From the NCBI GenBank assembly GCA_003248935.1, contig QFQF01000013.1, forward strand, positions 1 to 64,000: a stretch of 64,000 nucleotides of DNA, written 5' to 3'. The position numbers and the translations under genes were made by a program. The stretch's first letter is position 1. Every line of letters begins with the position of its first letter. Source of the DNA: Sphingobium sp. Lineage in GTDB: Bacteria; Pseudomonadota; Alphaproteobacteria; Sphingomonadales; Sphingomonadaceae. The notes beneath the pieces were generated by a model, which worked only from the letters and a program-made list of their open reading frames with translations, was not told the origin of the DNA and searched no databases. Shown one piece after another: positions 34,031-43,073 of the stretch.

Positions 34031-34422
34031 GCTGACGGCCCGTCCTTTACCGGTCCATCCTTCACCGGCTCATCGGCCCCGGGCGACGAGGCTTCCGGAA
34101 ATCCGGGGAAGGCGCTCTGCGTCTCGGCGGGCGTTACGGCTTCGGGCGCCGGCAGCGCGGCGTGCGGCTCCTCCGTCGCGGTTTCCGGCGGATGCTCGGC
34201 CATGATCCGCTCGTTCTGCGCGGCCCACTTCTTCTCCAGTTCCTGGAGCTCTGCCTCGCGAATCATCGCATCGATGCCGGTACGGAAATGGCGCGCCATC
34301 GCCCGCCCCTTACCCACGACCTGCCCGACCTTGTAGAGCGCGCGCGGCAAATCCTTCGGGCCGATCACGATCACGGCAACGATGACGATCAGCAGAAATT
34401 CGGTCGAACCTATATCGAACAT
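34027..34422 (-). CDS. tatB: Sec-independent translocase subunit TatB
   Basis: A Tat receptor-complex component. The 131-residue product begins MFDIGSTEFLLIVIVAVIVI, with the conserved Glu at residue 8 and the short membrane helix. GPKDLPRALYKVG and the amphipathic helix (AMARHFRTGIDAMIREAELQ) follow. The acidic Pro/Glu-rich tail is longer than that of TatA. Coupled to tatC; 119 bp separate it from tatA. Confidence 0.95.
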   Translation of the reverse strand: MFDIGSTEFLLIVIVAVIVIGPKDLPRALYKVGQVVGKGRAMARHFRTGIDAMIREAELQELEKKWAAQNERIMAEHPPETATEEPHAALPAPEAVTPAETQSAFPGFPEASSPGADEPVKDGPVKDGPSA

Positions 34423-34541
34423 GCGACCCCGGCCTTGGGCACCGCGCCGCGCGGGAAGGTTCCCACGCCATCAGGGCGATGCGATGATTGCGCCCGGAGG
34501 GGCCGCCGCCACTGCGGCGGGCGCCCCCGGACCATATGGGA

Positions 34542-34781
34542 TCAAGCCTGCTTGTGCTCTTCCTTCACGGTCGCCGCCGGCTGCTCGGGCGCGCGCTGCG
34601 CCTCGATCTTCTGCGCCGGGCGTGCGGCGGGGATGTCGTCATCGTCGTCGGCCATACCCTTCTTGAAGCTCTTGATGCCCTTGGCCACGTCCCCCATCAG
34701 GCCGGAAATGCGGCCACCGCCGAACAGCAGGACGAGCACGAGGATCACGAGGATCCAGTGCATCATTGAAAACGAACCCAT
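34542..34781 (-). CDS. tatA: Sec-independent translocase subunit TatA
   Basis: The oligomeric pore-forming or membrane-thinning subunit of Tat. The 79-residue product starts MGSFSMMHWILVILVLVLLF after a GGGAG site. FGGGRISGLMGDVAKGIKSF is the hinge and amphipathic helix. A run of five Asp after KKGMA and a charged tail follow. The gap to tatB holds a GC-rich hairpin (around 34495-34535) that may lower downstream expression and so favour TatA over TatB and TatC. Confidence 0.95.
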   Translation of the reverse strand: MGSFSMMHWILVILVLVLLFGGGRISGLMGDVAKGIKSFKKGMADDDDDIPAARPAQKIEAQRAPEQPAATVKEEHKQA

Positions 34782-34809
34782 CACAAATCTCCCAAGACGA
34801 AGGCCCTAT

Positions 34810-35400
34810 CTAGTCGCCTTCAGGGTCATTTTCCAGAACGGATTGACCGTCATAGCCCGCCATCGCGAGGTCCACCGGATCGAGCAGTCCGGCGGCGCGA
34901 AGATCCTCTATCCCGGGGAGGTCACGGCGGCTGCCGAGCCCGAAATGAGTGAGGAATTCGGGCGTCGTCGCGTAGATCAGCGGACGCCCGGGCACCTCGC
35001 GCCGGCCGGCGGGCCGAATCCAGCCCGCCTCCATCAGCACATCGATCGTCCCCTTGCCCACCTGAACGCCGCGAATGGCCTCTATCTCCGCCCGGCTGAC
35101 CGGCTCATGATAGGCGATGATCGCCAGCGTCTCCATGCCCGCACGCGACAGGCGGCGTGGCTCCTCCCGCTCGCGCCGCAGGATGTGCGCCAGGTCGGCC
35201 GCCGTCTGGAAGTGCCAGCGACCGCCCCGTCCGACCAGATTGATGCCCCGCCCCGCATAATCGTCCGCAAGCCGGGCAAGCGCACCCTCGACATCGCCCT
35301 CCCCCACATGGCGGATGATGTCCCGGACGCTCATCGGCTCTTCCGAAGCGAACAGCGTCGCCTCCACCACCCGCGCGAAATCGTCCGGGTCCGGGCTCAT
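34810..35400 (-). CDS. scpB: segregation and condensation protein B
   Basis: The winged-helix partner of ScpA in the SMC condensin complex. The 196-residue product has two winged-helix domains; AGMETLAIIAYHEPVSRAEI followed by EAIRGVQVGKGTIDVLMEAG is diagnostic, as is GRPLIYATTPEFLTHFGL near the end. Its ATG overlaps the scpA stop (ATGA). SMC-ScpAB compacts and aligns the chromosome arms. Confidence 0.95.
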   Translation of the reverse strand: MSPDPDDFARVVEATLFASEEPMSVRDIIRHVGEGDVEGALARLADDYAGRGINLVGRGGRWHFQTAADLAHILRREREEPRRLSRAGMETLAIIAYHEPVSRAEIEAIRGVQVGKGTIDVLMEAGWIRPAGRREVPGRPLIYATTPEFLTHFGLGSRRDLPGIEDLRAAGLLDPVDLAMAGYDGQSVLENDPEGD

Positions 35401-36182
35401 GCGGGCGGTGTCCGGGCCGAGCCGTCGCCCTGTGCCGCGCGCAGGTAAAGCGGCGCGAATATGCCGTCCTGCCGGATGTCCACCCGCCCCTGCCGCGCGA
35501 GTTCAAGCGCAGCGACGAAGCTGCTGGCAAGAGCGGAACGGCGCAGGGCCGGTCCGGCATGTTCGGGCAGGAAGGATTCGAGCGACGCCCAGTCCAGCCT
35601 TTCCCCGACAAGGGCGCTCACCCGCTCGATCGCGACGTCCAGCGTCATCACCGGCCTGCGCGACACGACATGGACGGCGGGTTGCGTGCGGGCCCGCACC
35701 TGCCCATATGCCTGAATGAGGTCGAACAGCCGCGCGTCCCACCGGACGGCGCGGATCGTACGCAACCCCTCCGGCGCCGGTCGCAGGAACACGTCGCGCC
35801 CGACGCGATCACGCGCCATCAGCCGCGCGCCCGCCTCCCGCATCGCCTGCAACCGCTGGAGACGAAGCTGGAGCCGCAGCGCCAGTTCCTCCGGCGAGGG
35901 ATCCTGCTGCTCATCGCGGGGCAGCAGCAGGCTGGATTTCAGATAGGCGAGCCACGCCGCCATCACCAGATAATCGGCGGCCAACTCCAGCCGCAGTTCG
36001 CGGGCATTGTCGATGAACGAGAGATATTGCTCCACCAGTTCGAGGATGGAAATCTCCCGCAGGTCGACCTTCTGCGTTCGCGCCAGCGCCAGCAGCAGGT
36101 CAAGGGGCCCCTCCCACGCATCGAACGTCAGGGTCAGCGTTTCAGGCCCCGGCGGCGTCGGCGCGATGAAGAGGTCGTCCAT
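35397..36182 (-). CDS. scpA: segregation and condensation protein A (kleisin)
   Basis: The kleisin that bridges the SMC heads. The 261-residue product starts MDDLFIAPTPPGPETLTLTF; a longer frame enters nagZ. FDAWEGPLDLLLALARTQKV is the conserved ScpA opening that contacts the SMC neck, and AADYLVMAAWLAYLKSSLLL is the helical motif before the ScpB-binding middle part. The C-terminal winged helix has SFVAALELARQGRVDIRQ. It follows nagZ by one base. Confidence 0.95.
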   Translation of the reverse strand: MDDLFIAPTPPGPETLTLTFDAWEGPLDLLLALARTQKVDLREISILELVEQYLSFIDNARELRLELAADYLVMAAWLAYLKSSLLLPRDEQQDPSPEELALRLQLRLQRLQAMREAGARLMARDRVGRDVFLRPAPEGLRTIRAVRWDARLFDLIQAYGQVRARTQPAVHVVSRRPVMTLDVAIERVSALVGERLDWASLESFLPEHAGPALRRSALASSFVAALELARQGRVDIRQDGIFAPLYLRAAQGDGSARTPPA

Positions 36183-36183
36183 T

Positions 36184-37191
36184 TCAGGCAAGCGCCAGCA
36201 ACGCGTCGCGGCGCGCGAGCAACGCATCGAGCGGCGCGGGATCGGGCGTGCCGGAAATCGTGGCCATTGCCCGGTCGAGCCGCGCGCGCGATTCGGGGCG
36301 GATATCCGGCAGGGCGTTCGCGATACCGGTCATCTCGTCCATCCGGCCCCAGCAGTTGAGAGCCAGATCGCAACCGGCGGCCACGACCCCTGCGGCAAGG
36401 GCCGGAATGTCGCCCTTCAGCGCCTTCATGTCGAGGTCGTCGGACATCAGCAGCCCGTCGAAGCCGATCGCATCCCGGATGATCGGGCCGATCACGTCGG
36501 GCGACAGGCTGGCCGGGCGTTCTGCGTCCCAGGCAGTATAGACGATATGGGCGGTCATCCCCATCGGCGCGCCGCTGAGCGCGCGGAACGGGGCAAGATC
36601 GGTCTCCAGCGCCGCTGCGTCGGCCTCGACCGTCGGCAATTCGAGGTGACTGTCGACTGTGGCGCGGCCGTGGCCCGGCATATGCTTGACGATGCCGACG
36701 ACGCCGCCGCGCTTCAGGCCGTCGAGCACGGCACGGCCGAGCGCCGCCACGCGCATCGGTTCCGCGCCCAGCGTCCGGTCGCCCATGATGTCGCTGGCGC
36801 CCGGCTGCCGCACGTCCAGCAGCGGCAGCGCGTTCACGGTGATGCCGCATTCCCGCAAGGTCACGGCGATCGCCTCCGCATTGGCCCGCGCGGCCGTAAT
36901 CGCGCTCGCCGGGGCGACATCGTACAGCGCGTCGAATACCGAGCCGGGCGGGAAGGCGGGCCAGACCGGCGGCTGCATCCGCGCCACCCGCCCCCCTTCC
37001 TGATCGATCATGATCAGCAGGTCATCGCGGCCATGCAGATCGCGCAGCGCGTCGGTCAGCGCCCGCAACTGCGCCTTGTCCGTCACATTGCGGCGGAACA
37101 GGATGTATCCGGCGGGCTCGGCCTCCCGGAAGAAGGTGCTTTCCTCCCGGGTCAGCGTGTCGGCGGACAGGCCGAAGATGACGGGCTTCAT
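36184..37191 (-). CDS. nagZ: beta-N-acetylhexosaminidase NagZ
   Basis: A GH3 cytoplasmic enzyme that removes GlcNAc from anhydro-muropeptides during peptidoglycan recycling. The 335-residue product has DQEGGRVARM near residue 63, the catalytic loop signature KHMPGHGRATVDSH, whose Asp-His pair serves as the general acid/base, and SDDLDMKAL with the nucleophilic Asp. The length matches single-domain NagZ. Its product pathway in many bacteria signals beta-lactamase induction; no ampD or ampG is in the window. Confidence 0.95.
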   Translation of the reverse strand: MKPVIFGLSADTLTREESTFFREAEPAGYILFRRNVTDKAQLRALTDALRDLHGRDDLLIMIDQEGGRVARMQPPVWPAFPPGSVFDALYDVAPASAITAARANAEAIAVTLRECGITVNALPLLDVRQPGASDIMGDRTLGAEPMRVAALGRAVLDGLKRGGVVGIVKHMPGHGRATVDSHLELPTVEADAAALETDLAPFRALSGAPMGMTAHIVYTAWDAERPASLSPDVIGPIIRDAIGFDGLLMSDDLDMKALKGDIPALAAGVVAAGCDLALNCWGRMDEMTGIANALPDIRPESRARLDRAMATISGTPDPAPLDALLARRDALLALA

Positions 37192-37283
37192 GACAGGTAA
37201 CCGGTACGATCGAACATGCCCCCATCCTAGGGCCAGTCAGGCCCCGGTGGAAGCATCATACGCCATGCCGGAAAGCTGTCCGG

Positions 37284-38024
37284 TCAGCGGACCACCAGAC
37301 AGCTTTCGCCCGCGACCTTCAGCCGTCCGCACAACTGGCTCGCCTCGGTAGCGCTCGGCGCGATCGCACGCAGGCGATAATAGGTGGCGTTACCGACCGT
37401 CGCCTTCTCGATCGAGGTGCCGAGCGGCGCCAGATAGGCGAAACGCTTCGACAGGCGCGACCAGGCATCCTTCGCCACCGCCTCGCTGCCATAGGCGCCA
37501 AGCTGGATCATCGGGCCGCCCGCGGACGCCGGACCGGCGCCGTTCGCCTTGCCCGTTTCGGCCGGAGTCGCGGGGCCGACCGGCGCGGTCACGCGCTGCG
37601 ACGGCTTGTTCGCACCCTTGGTGCCCTTCGAATCGGCCGGGGACGCTCCGCCGCCGGTCACCGGGACTTCAGGCAGGCGCGTCGGATCGATGCGGCCGCC
37701 GCGGTCCTGCCCCTCGCTCACGGGATAGGTGGCGTCACCCTCCCCCTGGAATGCCTTGGCGTCGGCGTCCTTCGCGGCAACCTTGTAATCGCCCGGCGGC
37801 GCCTGGATCAGCGTGCCGTCGCCACCGCCGGACCGCGCATTCTGATCCTTCACATACCAGATGCCGAGAACCGCGAGCGCAATCAGCGCGAGGCCCCCCG
37901 CCACGATCAGCAGCAGTTTCAGTGTGGAAAGTCCGTCGCCGCCTTCGTCCTCGTCGGCCGGTTCCAGCCAGGGCAGCCGGTCGTCGTCATCGAGGTCAAG
38001 GCTGTCGCGCCCATACTCTCCCAT
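37284..38024 (-). CDS. SPOR-domain membrane protein
   Basis: A 246-residue bitopic protein. An acidic cytoplasmic tail (residues 1-33, DLDDDDRLPWLEPADEDEGG) precedes one membrane helix (about 35-57). A Gly/Pro/Lys-rich linker follows, then a C-terminal SPOR domain (about 170-246, MIQLGAYGSEAVAKDAWSRL to AGESCLVVR). SPOR domains bind denuded glycans at septa, and this topology resembles FtsN-like proteins or DamX-like proteins. It follows argS by less than one codon and precedes nagZ, linking it to wall metabolism. Confidence 0.88.
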   Translation of the reverse strand: MGEYGRDSLDLDDDDRLPWLEPADEDEGGDGLSTLKLLLIVAGGLALIALAVLGIWYVKDQNARSGGGDGTLIQAPPGDYKVAAKDADAKAFQGEGDATYPVSEGQDRGGRIDPTRLPEVPVTGGGASPADSKGTKGANKPSQRVTAPVGPATPAETGKANGAGPASAGGPMIQLGAYGSEAVAKDAWSRLSKRFAYLAPLGTSIEKATVGNATYYRLRAIAPSATEASQLCGRLKVAGESCLVVR

Positions 38025-39752
38025 TCACTGCATCTCCGTAAGTGCGGCGACCCCCATCAGTGCCAGCCCGTTCCGGATAATCTGTCCGATTCCCCGACTC
38101 AAGAACAGTCTGGCCGACGTCGCCGGAAGGTTACCGGCGACGATCGCCCGCTGTTCCGGCCGGTCGTTGCCGAGATTCCACCATGCATGAAAATCTGCCG
38201 CCAAATCATTGAGATAGAAGGCAATACGATGCGGCTCCCGGGCCTGCGCAGCCCCCTCTACCACGCGCGGGAACTGCGCCGCGCGCTTCACCAGCTCCAG
38301 CTCTTCCGTCCCAAGTTGGGACAGGTCGGCCGGAGGCAGGACAAGACCCATTTCCTCCGCCTTCCGCTGAAGCGAGGCGATCCGGGCATGGGCGTACTGG
38401 ACGTAGAAAACGGGGTTGTCCTTCGATGCCTCGACCACCTTCGCGAAGTCGAAATCCATCTGCGCGTCGGCCTTCCGCGTCAGCATGGTGAAGCGGACCA
38501 CGTCCTTGCCCACCTCCTGCACGACGTCGGCCAGCGTGACGAAATTACCGGCACGCTTCGACATCTTCACCGGCTCGCCGTTGCGCAGCAGCCGCACCAT
38601 CTGGATCAACTTCACGTCGAAGCGGGTCTTGCCGCCGGTCAGGGCGGCGACGGCCGCCTGGATGCGCTTCACCGTGCCCGCATGGTCGGCGCCCCAGATG
38701 TCGATCATCTGGTCGGCATGCTCGCTCTTCTGGAAGTGATAGGCGAGGTCAGCGCCGAAATAGGTCCATGCGCCGTTAGACTTGCGGATCGGCCGGTCCT
38801 GATCGTCGCCAAATTTCGTCGAGCGGAACAGGGGCAGCTCGACCGGTTCCCAGTCCTCCGGCGTCTCGCCCTTCGGTGCTTCCAGAACGCCGTCATAGAC
38901 AAGATCGTTGGCGCGCAACCATGCCTCGGCCGCTTCCGGCTTGCCCGCCGCCTGCAGTGCCGCCTCGGACGAGAAGATGTCGTGATGGATGCCGAGCAGC
39001 GCCAGGTCGGCGCGGATCATCTCCATCATCGCCTTCACCGCCTCGGCACGGAACAGGGCCAGCCAATCGTCCTCGGGCGCGCCGACATAGACCGCACCGA
39101 ATTCCTCGGCCAGCGCATTGCCGACGGGCACGAGATAGTCGCCCGGATACAGCCCCTCGGGAATGGAGCCGACATCCTCGCCCAGCGCCTCGCGGTAACG
39201 CAGGTGCGCGGACCGCGCGAGCACGTCCACCTGACCGCCCGCGTCGTTGATATAATATTCGCGGATCACCTTGTGCCCGACATATTCGAGCAGGGTGGCG
39301 AGCGCGTCACCGACGACCGCGCCCCGGCAATGCCCCATGTGCATCGGCCCGGTCGGGTTCGCCGACACATATTCGACGTTCACGGTGATGCCCCGCCCCA
39401 GGTCGGAACGGCCATAGTCCGCGCCCTCGGCATGGATCGCGGCGAGCTCCGCCCGCCAGGTGGCGTCGGTCAGGCGCATGTTGATGAAGCCCGGCCCGGC
39501 GATCGACACCTCGGCCACTTCCTCAAGCGCGCGTAGCCCCTCGGCGATCGCCTCGGCAAGCGCGCGCGGATTCGTCCCCGCGGGCTTCGCCAGCACCATC
39601 GCGGCGTTGGTGGCAAGGTCGCCATGGGACGGATCACGGGGCGGTTCGACCGTGACCGCCTTGCGGTCCAGACCGGCGGGCAAGCCGCCGCCCTGCACAA
39701 GCCGGTCCAGCACGCCATCCAGATAGGTCGCGAAACGGGCGTAAAGGGTCAA
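38025..39752 (-). CDS. argS: arginyl-tRNA synthetase
   Basis: A class I aminoacyl-tRNA synthetase. The 575-residue product appears to start with TTG (LTLYARFATYLDGVL), with a GAGG site 8 bp upstream; no ATG fits. The N-terminal additional domain precedes SANPTGPMHMGHCRGAVVGD, which holds the HIGH motif as HMGH. The KMSKS equivalent is VKMSKRAGNFVT. The C-terminal anticodon-binding domain ends LALMGVAALTEMQ, the typical LGI-like ArgS end. Length matches the family. Confidence 0.95.
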   Translation of the reverse strand: MTLYARFATYLDGVLDRLVQGGGLPAGLDRKAVTVEPPRDPSHGDLATNAAMVLAKPAGTNPRALAEAIAEGLRALEEVAEVSIAGPGFINMRLTDATWRAELAAIHAEGADYGRSDLGRGITVNVEYVSANPTGPMHMGHCRGAVVGDALATLLEYVGHKVIREYYINDAGGQVDVLARSAHLRYREALGEDVGSIPEGLYPGDYLVPVGNALAEEFGAVYVGAPEDDWLALFRAEAVKAMMEMIRADLALLGIHHDIFSSEAALQAAGKPEAAEAWLRANDLVYDGVLEAPKGETPEDWEPVELPLFRSTKFGDDQDRPIRKSNGAWTYFGADLAYHFQKSEHADQMIDIWGADHAGTVKRIQAAVAALTGGKTRFDVKLIQMVRLLRNGEPVKMSKRAGNFVTLADVVQEVGKDVVRFTMLTRKADAQMDFDFAKVVEASKDNPVFYVQYAHARIASLQRKAEEMGLVLPPADLSQLGTEELELVKRAAQFPRVVEGAAQAREPHRIAFYLNDLAADFHAWWNLGNDRPEQRAIVAGNLPATSARLFLSRGIGQIIRNGLALMGVAALTEMQ

Positions 39753-39877
39753 GGCAGTCGTCCTCAGCAATGATAATGGCCAATCGGGGCGGCCCGCCCA
39801 CATGGCCGACCGCCCTAAAGGCTTTTGCGAAAAAGTGTAGTCCCGACGGCCATCGGTCCGGCCGGGACGCGCCGCGT

Positions 39878-40522
39878 TCAGCGCGTGGCGTTGTACTTCA
39901 GCTGGTCCGGCGTCAGGTTGAAGCCGATGAGCAGTTCGAAGCTGGTCCGCTGCAACGCCGCCTTAACGTCGGGCTGGGCCAGCGGATCGAGCGCCGCGTC
40001 CTCGTCGCCCGGCTTGCGCTTGGCGGTGATGCGCTTCTGGATGTCGGCGGGCAGCGTCGCCGCGTCCTTGTCGACATAGGAACCCGCCTTCGCCACGGCG
40101 CTCGCCCGATACTGGCCGGCCGGGAAGTCGAGGATCACCTGCCCCACGCGCTTGGCGATGACGGCGTTGCCGCCGCGCACGACGGTCGAAAAATAGGGCA
40201 GCGTCACCTGCCGCGCGGTGCTGGCGTCGCTGCGGCGGGCCTGAACCTGGAACGTCGCCTCGGTATAGAACTGCGCGCCGTCCGTGCAGGTCGAGCGCAG
40301 GTCGGTGATGTTCGCGACCACGTCGATGGCGCTCGCGTCCCGGCTCTGCTCCGGGCTGAACAGCGTCACGTCGCCGGTGAACGCCGGCACCGCCGCCGTC
40401 GGACAGGCCGAACGCAGCGTGGTGATGCCGCCGCTGGTGTCGATCTCGCCACGGCGCGAGCAGCCGGCAAGCGCCAGAAGAGTGAGACCGGCAATGACGA
40501 ATCTGGAAGGGGTCACGGGCAT
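39878..40522 (-). CDS. lipoprotein, unknown function
   Basis: A 214-residue protein starting MPVTPSRFVIAGLTLLALAG followed by CSRRGE; LALAGC is a lipobox, so the mature protein should be lipid-anchored at Cys21. The rest is soluble, mixed alpha/beta, with a Cys pair (SACPTA and STCTDG) that could form a disulfide in the periplasm. Sphingomonads have similar lipoproteins to my memory but no function is known. It lies between argS and the oppositely oriented ispH. Confidence 0.75.
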   Translation of the reverse strand: MPVTPSRFVIAGLTLLALAGCSRRGEIDTSGGITTLRSACPTAAVPAFTGDVTLFSPEQSRDASAIDVVANITDLRSTCTDGAQFYTEATFQVQARRSDASTARQVTLPYFSTVVRGGNAVIAKRVGQVILDFPAGQYRASAVAKAGSYVDKDAATLPADIQKRITAKRKPGDEDAALDPLAQPDVKAALQRTSFELLIGFNLTPDQLKYNATR

Positions 40523-40700
40523 TCCTTGTATCACCGGCCTTGTATCGCTTGCCCTGCCGTCCCCGCGCGGAAGCGGACGAAGGGTTTCGGGCTTCTTATC
40601 CATCGCCCTGCGGGGGCGCAACCGAAAGCGCGCCCTCCGCCCGACGCCAGCAGCCCAACGCCATTTGCCAGCCCGGTGATTTGACCGTAAAGCCGCCGTC

Positions 40701-41660
40701 ATGACCGAGACTGCCAGCGACAAGTTGCCGCTCCTCCTCCTCATCGCCGCACCGCGCGGCTTCTGCGCCGGCGTCGACCGCGCGATCATCATCGTGGAAC
40801 GCGCGATCGAGCGGTTCGGCGCGCCGGTCTATGTGCGCCACGAGATCGTGCACAACAAATATGTGGTCGACAGCCTGAAGGCGAAGGGCGCGATCTTCGT
40901 CGAGGAACTCGATCAGGTGCCCGACGGCGTGCCCGTGGTCTTTTCCGCCCATGGCGTGCCCAAGGTGGTTCCGGCCAAGGCCGAGGAACGCGGCCTCGCC
41001 TATCTCGACGCGACCTGCCCGCTGGTGTCGAAGGTGCACCGGCAGGCGGAACGGCAGGTCGAGGCGGGCCGGCATATCGTGTTCATCGGCCACAAGGGGC
41101 ATCCGGAGGTCATCGGCACCTTCGGACAGGTGCCGGAAGGAACGATGACCCTGATCGAGACCGTCGCCGACGCAGAGGCGTTCGCACCGGCCGACCCGGA
41201 AAATCTTGCTTTCCTCACCCAGACCACCCTGTCCGTCGACGACACCGCCGCCGTGGTGAAGACGCTGCGTCGCCGTTTCCCGGCGATCATCGCGCCAAAG
41301 GGCGAGGACATCTGCTACGCCACGTCGAACCGGCAGGCGGCGGTCAAGGCGATCGCCTCATCGTGCGACGCGATCCTGGTGATCGGTGCGCCGAACAGTT
41401 CGAACTCCCTGCGCCTCGTCGAGGTTGCGGAGCGCGAGGGCACCACCGCCCGCCTGATCGAACGGGCGTCGGATATCGACTTCGACTGGCTGTGGGGTGT
41501 CGGCACGCTCGGCATCACTGCGGGCGCGTCCGCCCCGGAAGTGCTGGTACGCGAAGTCGTCGACCGCCTGTCCGAACGGTTCGAGGTCGAGGAGCGGCAG
41601 GTAGAGACGGCGCAGGAAAACATGTCGTTCAAGCTGCCCCGCGGCCTCGAAGCGGCCTGA
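40701..41660 (+). CDS. ispH: HMBPP reductase IspH
   Basis: The last enzyme of the MEP isoprenoid pathway, a [4Fe-4S] reductase converting HMBPP to IPP and DMAPP. The 319-residue product shows all three cluster cysteines: GFCAGVDRAI near residue 21, DATCPLVSKVH near 105, and EDICYATSNRQ near 204. EIVHNKYVV with its His, the catalytic Glu in PEVIGT, and NSSNSLRLVEVA are also conserved. It opens a plus-strand operon, with thrB 6 bp downstream. Confidence 0.97.
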   Translation: MTETASDKLPLLLLIAAPRGFCAGVDRAIIIVERAIERFGAPVYVRHEIVHNKYVVDSLKAKGAIFVEELDQVPDGVPVVFSAHGVPKVVPAKAEERGLAYLDATCPLVSKVHRQAERQVEAGRHIVFIGHKGHPEVIGTFGQVPEGTMTLIETVADAEAFAPADPENLAFLTQTTLSVDDTAAVVKTLRRRFPAIIAPKGEDICYATSNRQAAVKAIASSCDAILVIGAPNSSNSLRLVEVAEREGTTARLIERASDIDFDWLWGVGTLGITAGASAPEVLVREVVDRLSERFEVEERQVETAQENMSFKLPRGLEAA

Positions 41661-41666
41661 CCCGTC

Positions 41667-42629
41667 ATGGCTGTCTATACCCACGTTCCGGCCGAGGACA
41701 TGGCCGCCTTCCTGACGCGCTATGACGCGGGCGAACTGGTCTCCGCCAAGGGCATCGCCGAAGGTGTCGAGAACAGCAACTACCTGCTCGAAACCACCAC
41801 CGCGCGCTATATCCTCACGCTCTACGAAAAGCGGGTGGATGAGGCCGACCTGCCTTTCTTCATGGACCTGCTCGACCATCTGGGTGCGCGCGGCTGCAAG
41901 GTGCCGCGCTTCATTTCCGACCGGTCTGGCCAGCGCCTCCAGCAACTGGGCGGCCGCCCCGCCTGCCTGATCGAATTTCTGACCGGCGTGTCCGTGACCG
42001 AGCCGACGGTGGCGCAGACCCGCGCGGCGGGCGCTGCGCTCGGGGCGCTCCACGATGCGGCGCAGGGGTTCATCGGCGAGCGGCCCAATACGCTCGACCT
42101 GCCCGGATGGCACGCGCTCGCGGCCAAGTGCGGCAGCCATTTCGACGAGATCGCGCCGGGCCTTGGCGCACGGGTCGCGGCAGAGCTCGCGTGGCTCGAT
42201 GCGCACTGGCCGGCGGACCTTCCCCGCGCGGTCATCCACGCCGACCTGTTCCCCGACAACGTGCTGATGCTGGGCGACACGGTCACCGGCCTCATCGACT
42301 TCTATTTCAGCTGCACCGACATCCGCGCCTATGATCTGGCGGTGACGCACAGCGCCTGGTGCTTTTCCAGCGACGGCGGGATCTGGCACGCCGATCGCGC
42401 GGCCGCGCTGGTCGGCGGCTATGACGAGACCTTCGGCCTCACCGATGCCGAGCGCGCGGGCTTTCCGGCGCTCTGCCGCGGCGCGGCGCTGCGCTTCCTG
42501 CTGACCCGCGCCTATGACTGGATCAACACGCCCGCCGACGCGATCGTGACACGGAAGGATCCGCTGGCCTTCCTGCGCAGGCTCGACTTCTACGCATCCG
42601 CCTCCCCAGCGGAACTGCTCGGCGCATGA
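41667..42629 (+). CDS. thrB: homoserine kinase (type II, APH fold)
   Basis: Phosphorylates homoserine for threonine synthesis. The 320-residue product belongs to the aminoglycoside-phosphotransferase-fold ThrB rather than the GHMP type. GIAEGVENSNYLLETTTARY is the conserved N-lobe. VIHADLFPDNVL is the catalytic loop with Asp as base, followed by GLIDFYFSCTD with the metal Asp. The stop overlaps the rnhA start (ATGA). Confidence 0.94.
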   Translation: MAVYTHVPAEDMAAFLTRYDAGELVSAKGIAEGVENSNYLLETTTARYILTLYEKRVDEADLPFFMDLLDHLGARGCKVPRFISDRSGQRLQQLGGRPACLIEFLTGVSVTEPTVAQTRAAGAALGALHDAAQGFIGERPNTLDLPGWHALAAKCGSHFDEIAPGLGARVAAELAWLDAHWPADLPRAVIHADLFPDNVLMLGDTVTGLIDFYFSCTDIRAYDLAVTHSAWCFSSDGGIWHADRAAALVGGYDETFGLTDAERAGFPALCRGAALRFLLTRAYDWINTPADAIVTRKDPLAFLRRLDFYASASPAELLGA

Positions 42630-43069
42630 ACGACCTCACCACTGTTGAAATCTTCACGGATGGCGCGTGCAAGGGGAATCCCGGCCCCGGCGGCTGGGGC
42701 GCGGTGATCCGTTCGGGCAGTCATGAGAAGGAAATTTCCGGCGGCGAAGCGGATACGACCAACAACCGGATGGAAATGATGGCCGCCATCGAAGCGCTGA
42801 ATGCACTGAAGCGCCCGTGCCGCGTCGTCCTGTCAACCGACAGCAAATATGTGATGGACGGCATTACCAAATGGGTATTCGGCTGGCAGAAGAACGGATG
42901 GAAGACGGCGGACCGCAAACCCGTCAAGAACGCGGAGCTCTGGCAGGCATTGCTGGAGGCCACGCACCGGCATCAGATCGACTGGAAATGGGTCCGGGGC
43001 CATGCAGGCCATCCGGAGAACGAGCGCGCCGACGGCCTCGCCTGCGCCGCGGCGGAACGGTTCCGGTGA
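42626..43069 (+). CDS. rnhA: ribonuclease HI
   Basis: Cleaves the RNA strand of RNA-DNA hybrids. The 147-residue product has all four catalytic acids of type 1 RNase H: FTDGACKGNPGPGG (Asp), TNNRMEMMA (Glu), LSTDSKYVMDGI (Asp) and GHAGHPENERADGLA (His loop and final Asp). The basic handle region KNGWKTADRKPVKN is present. Coupled to thrB by an ATGA overlap and followed 4 bp later by the TonB-like gene. Confidence 0.97.
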   Translation: MNDLTTVEIFTDGACKGNPGPGGWGAVIRSGSHEKEISGGEADTTNNRMEMMAAIEALNALKRPCRVVLSTDSKYVMDGITKWVFGWQKNGWKTADRKPVKNAELWQALLEATHRHQIDWKWVRGHAGHPENERADGLACAAAERFR

Positions 43070-43073
43070 CCCC

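Noticed and set aside
34495..34535. Hairpin between tatA and tatB as an intrinsic terminator
   Set aside because: Stem is imperfect and no T-run follows on the minus strand; at most an attenuating structure.
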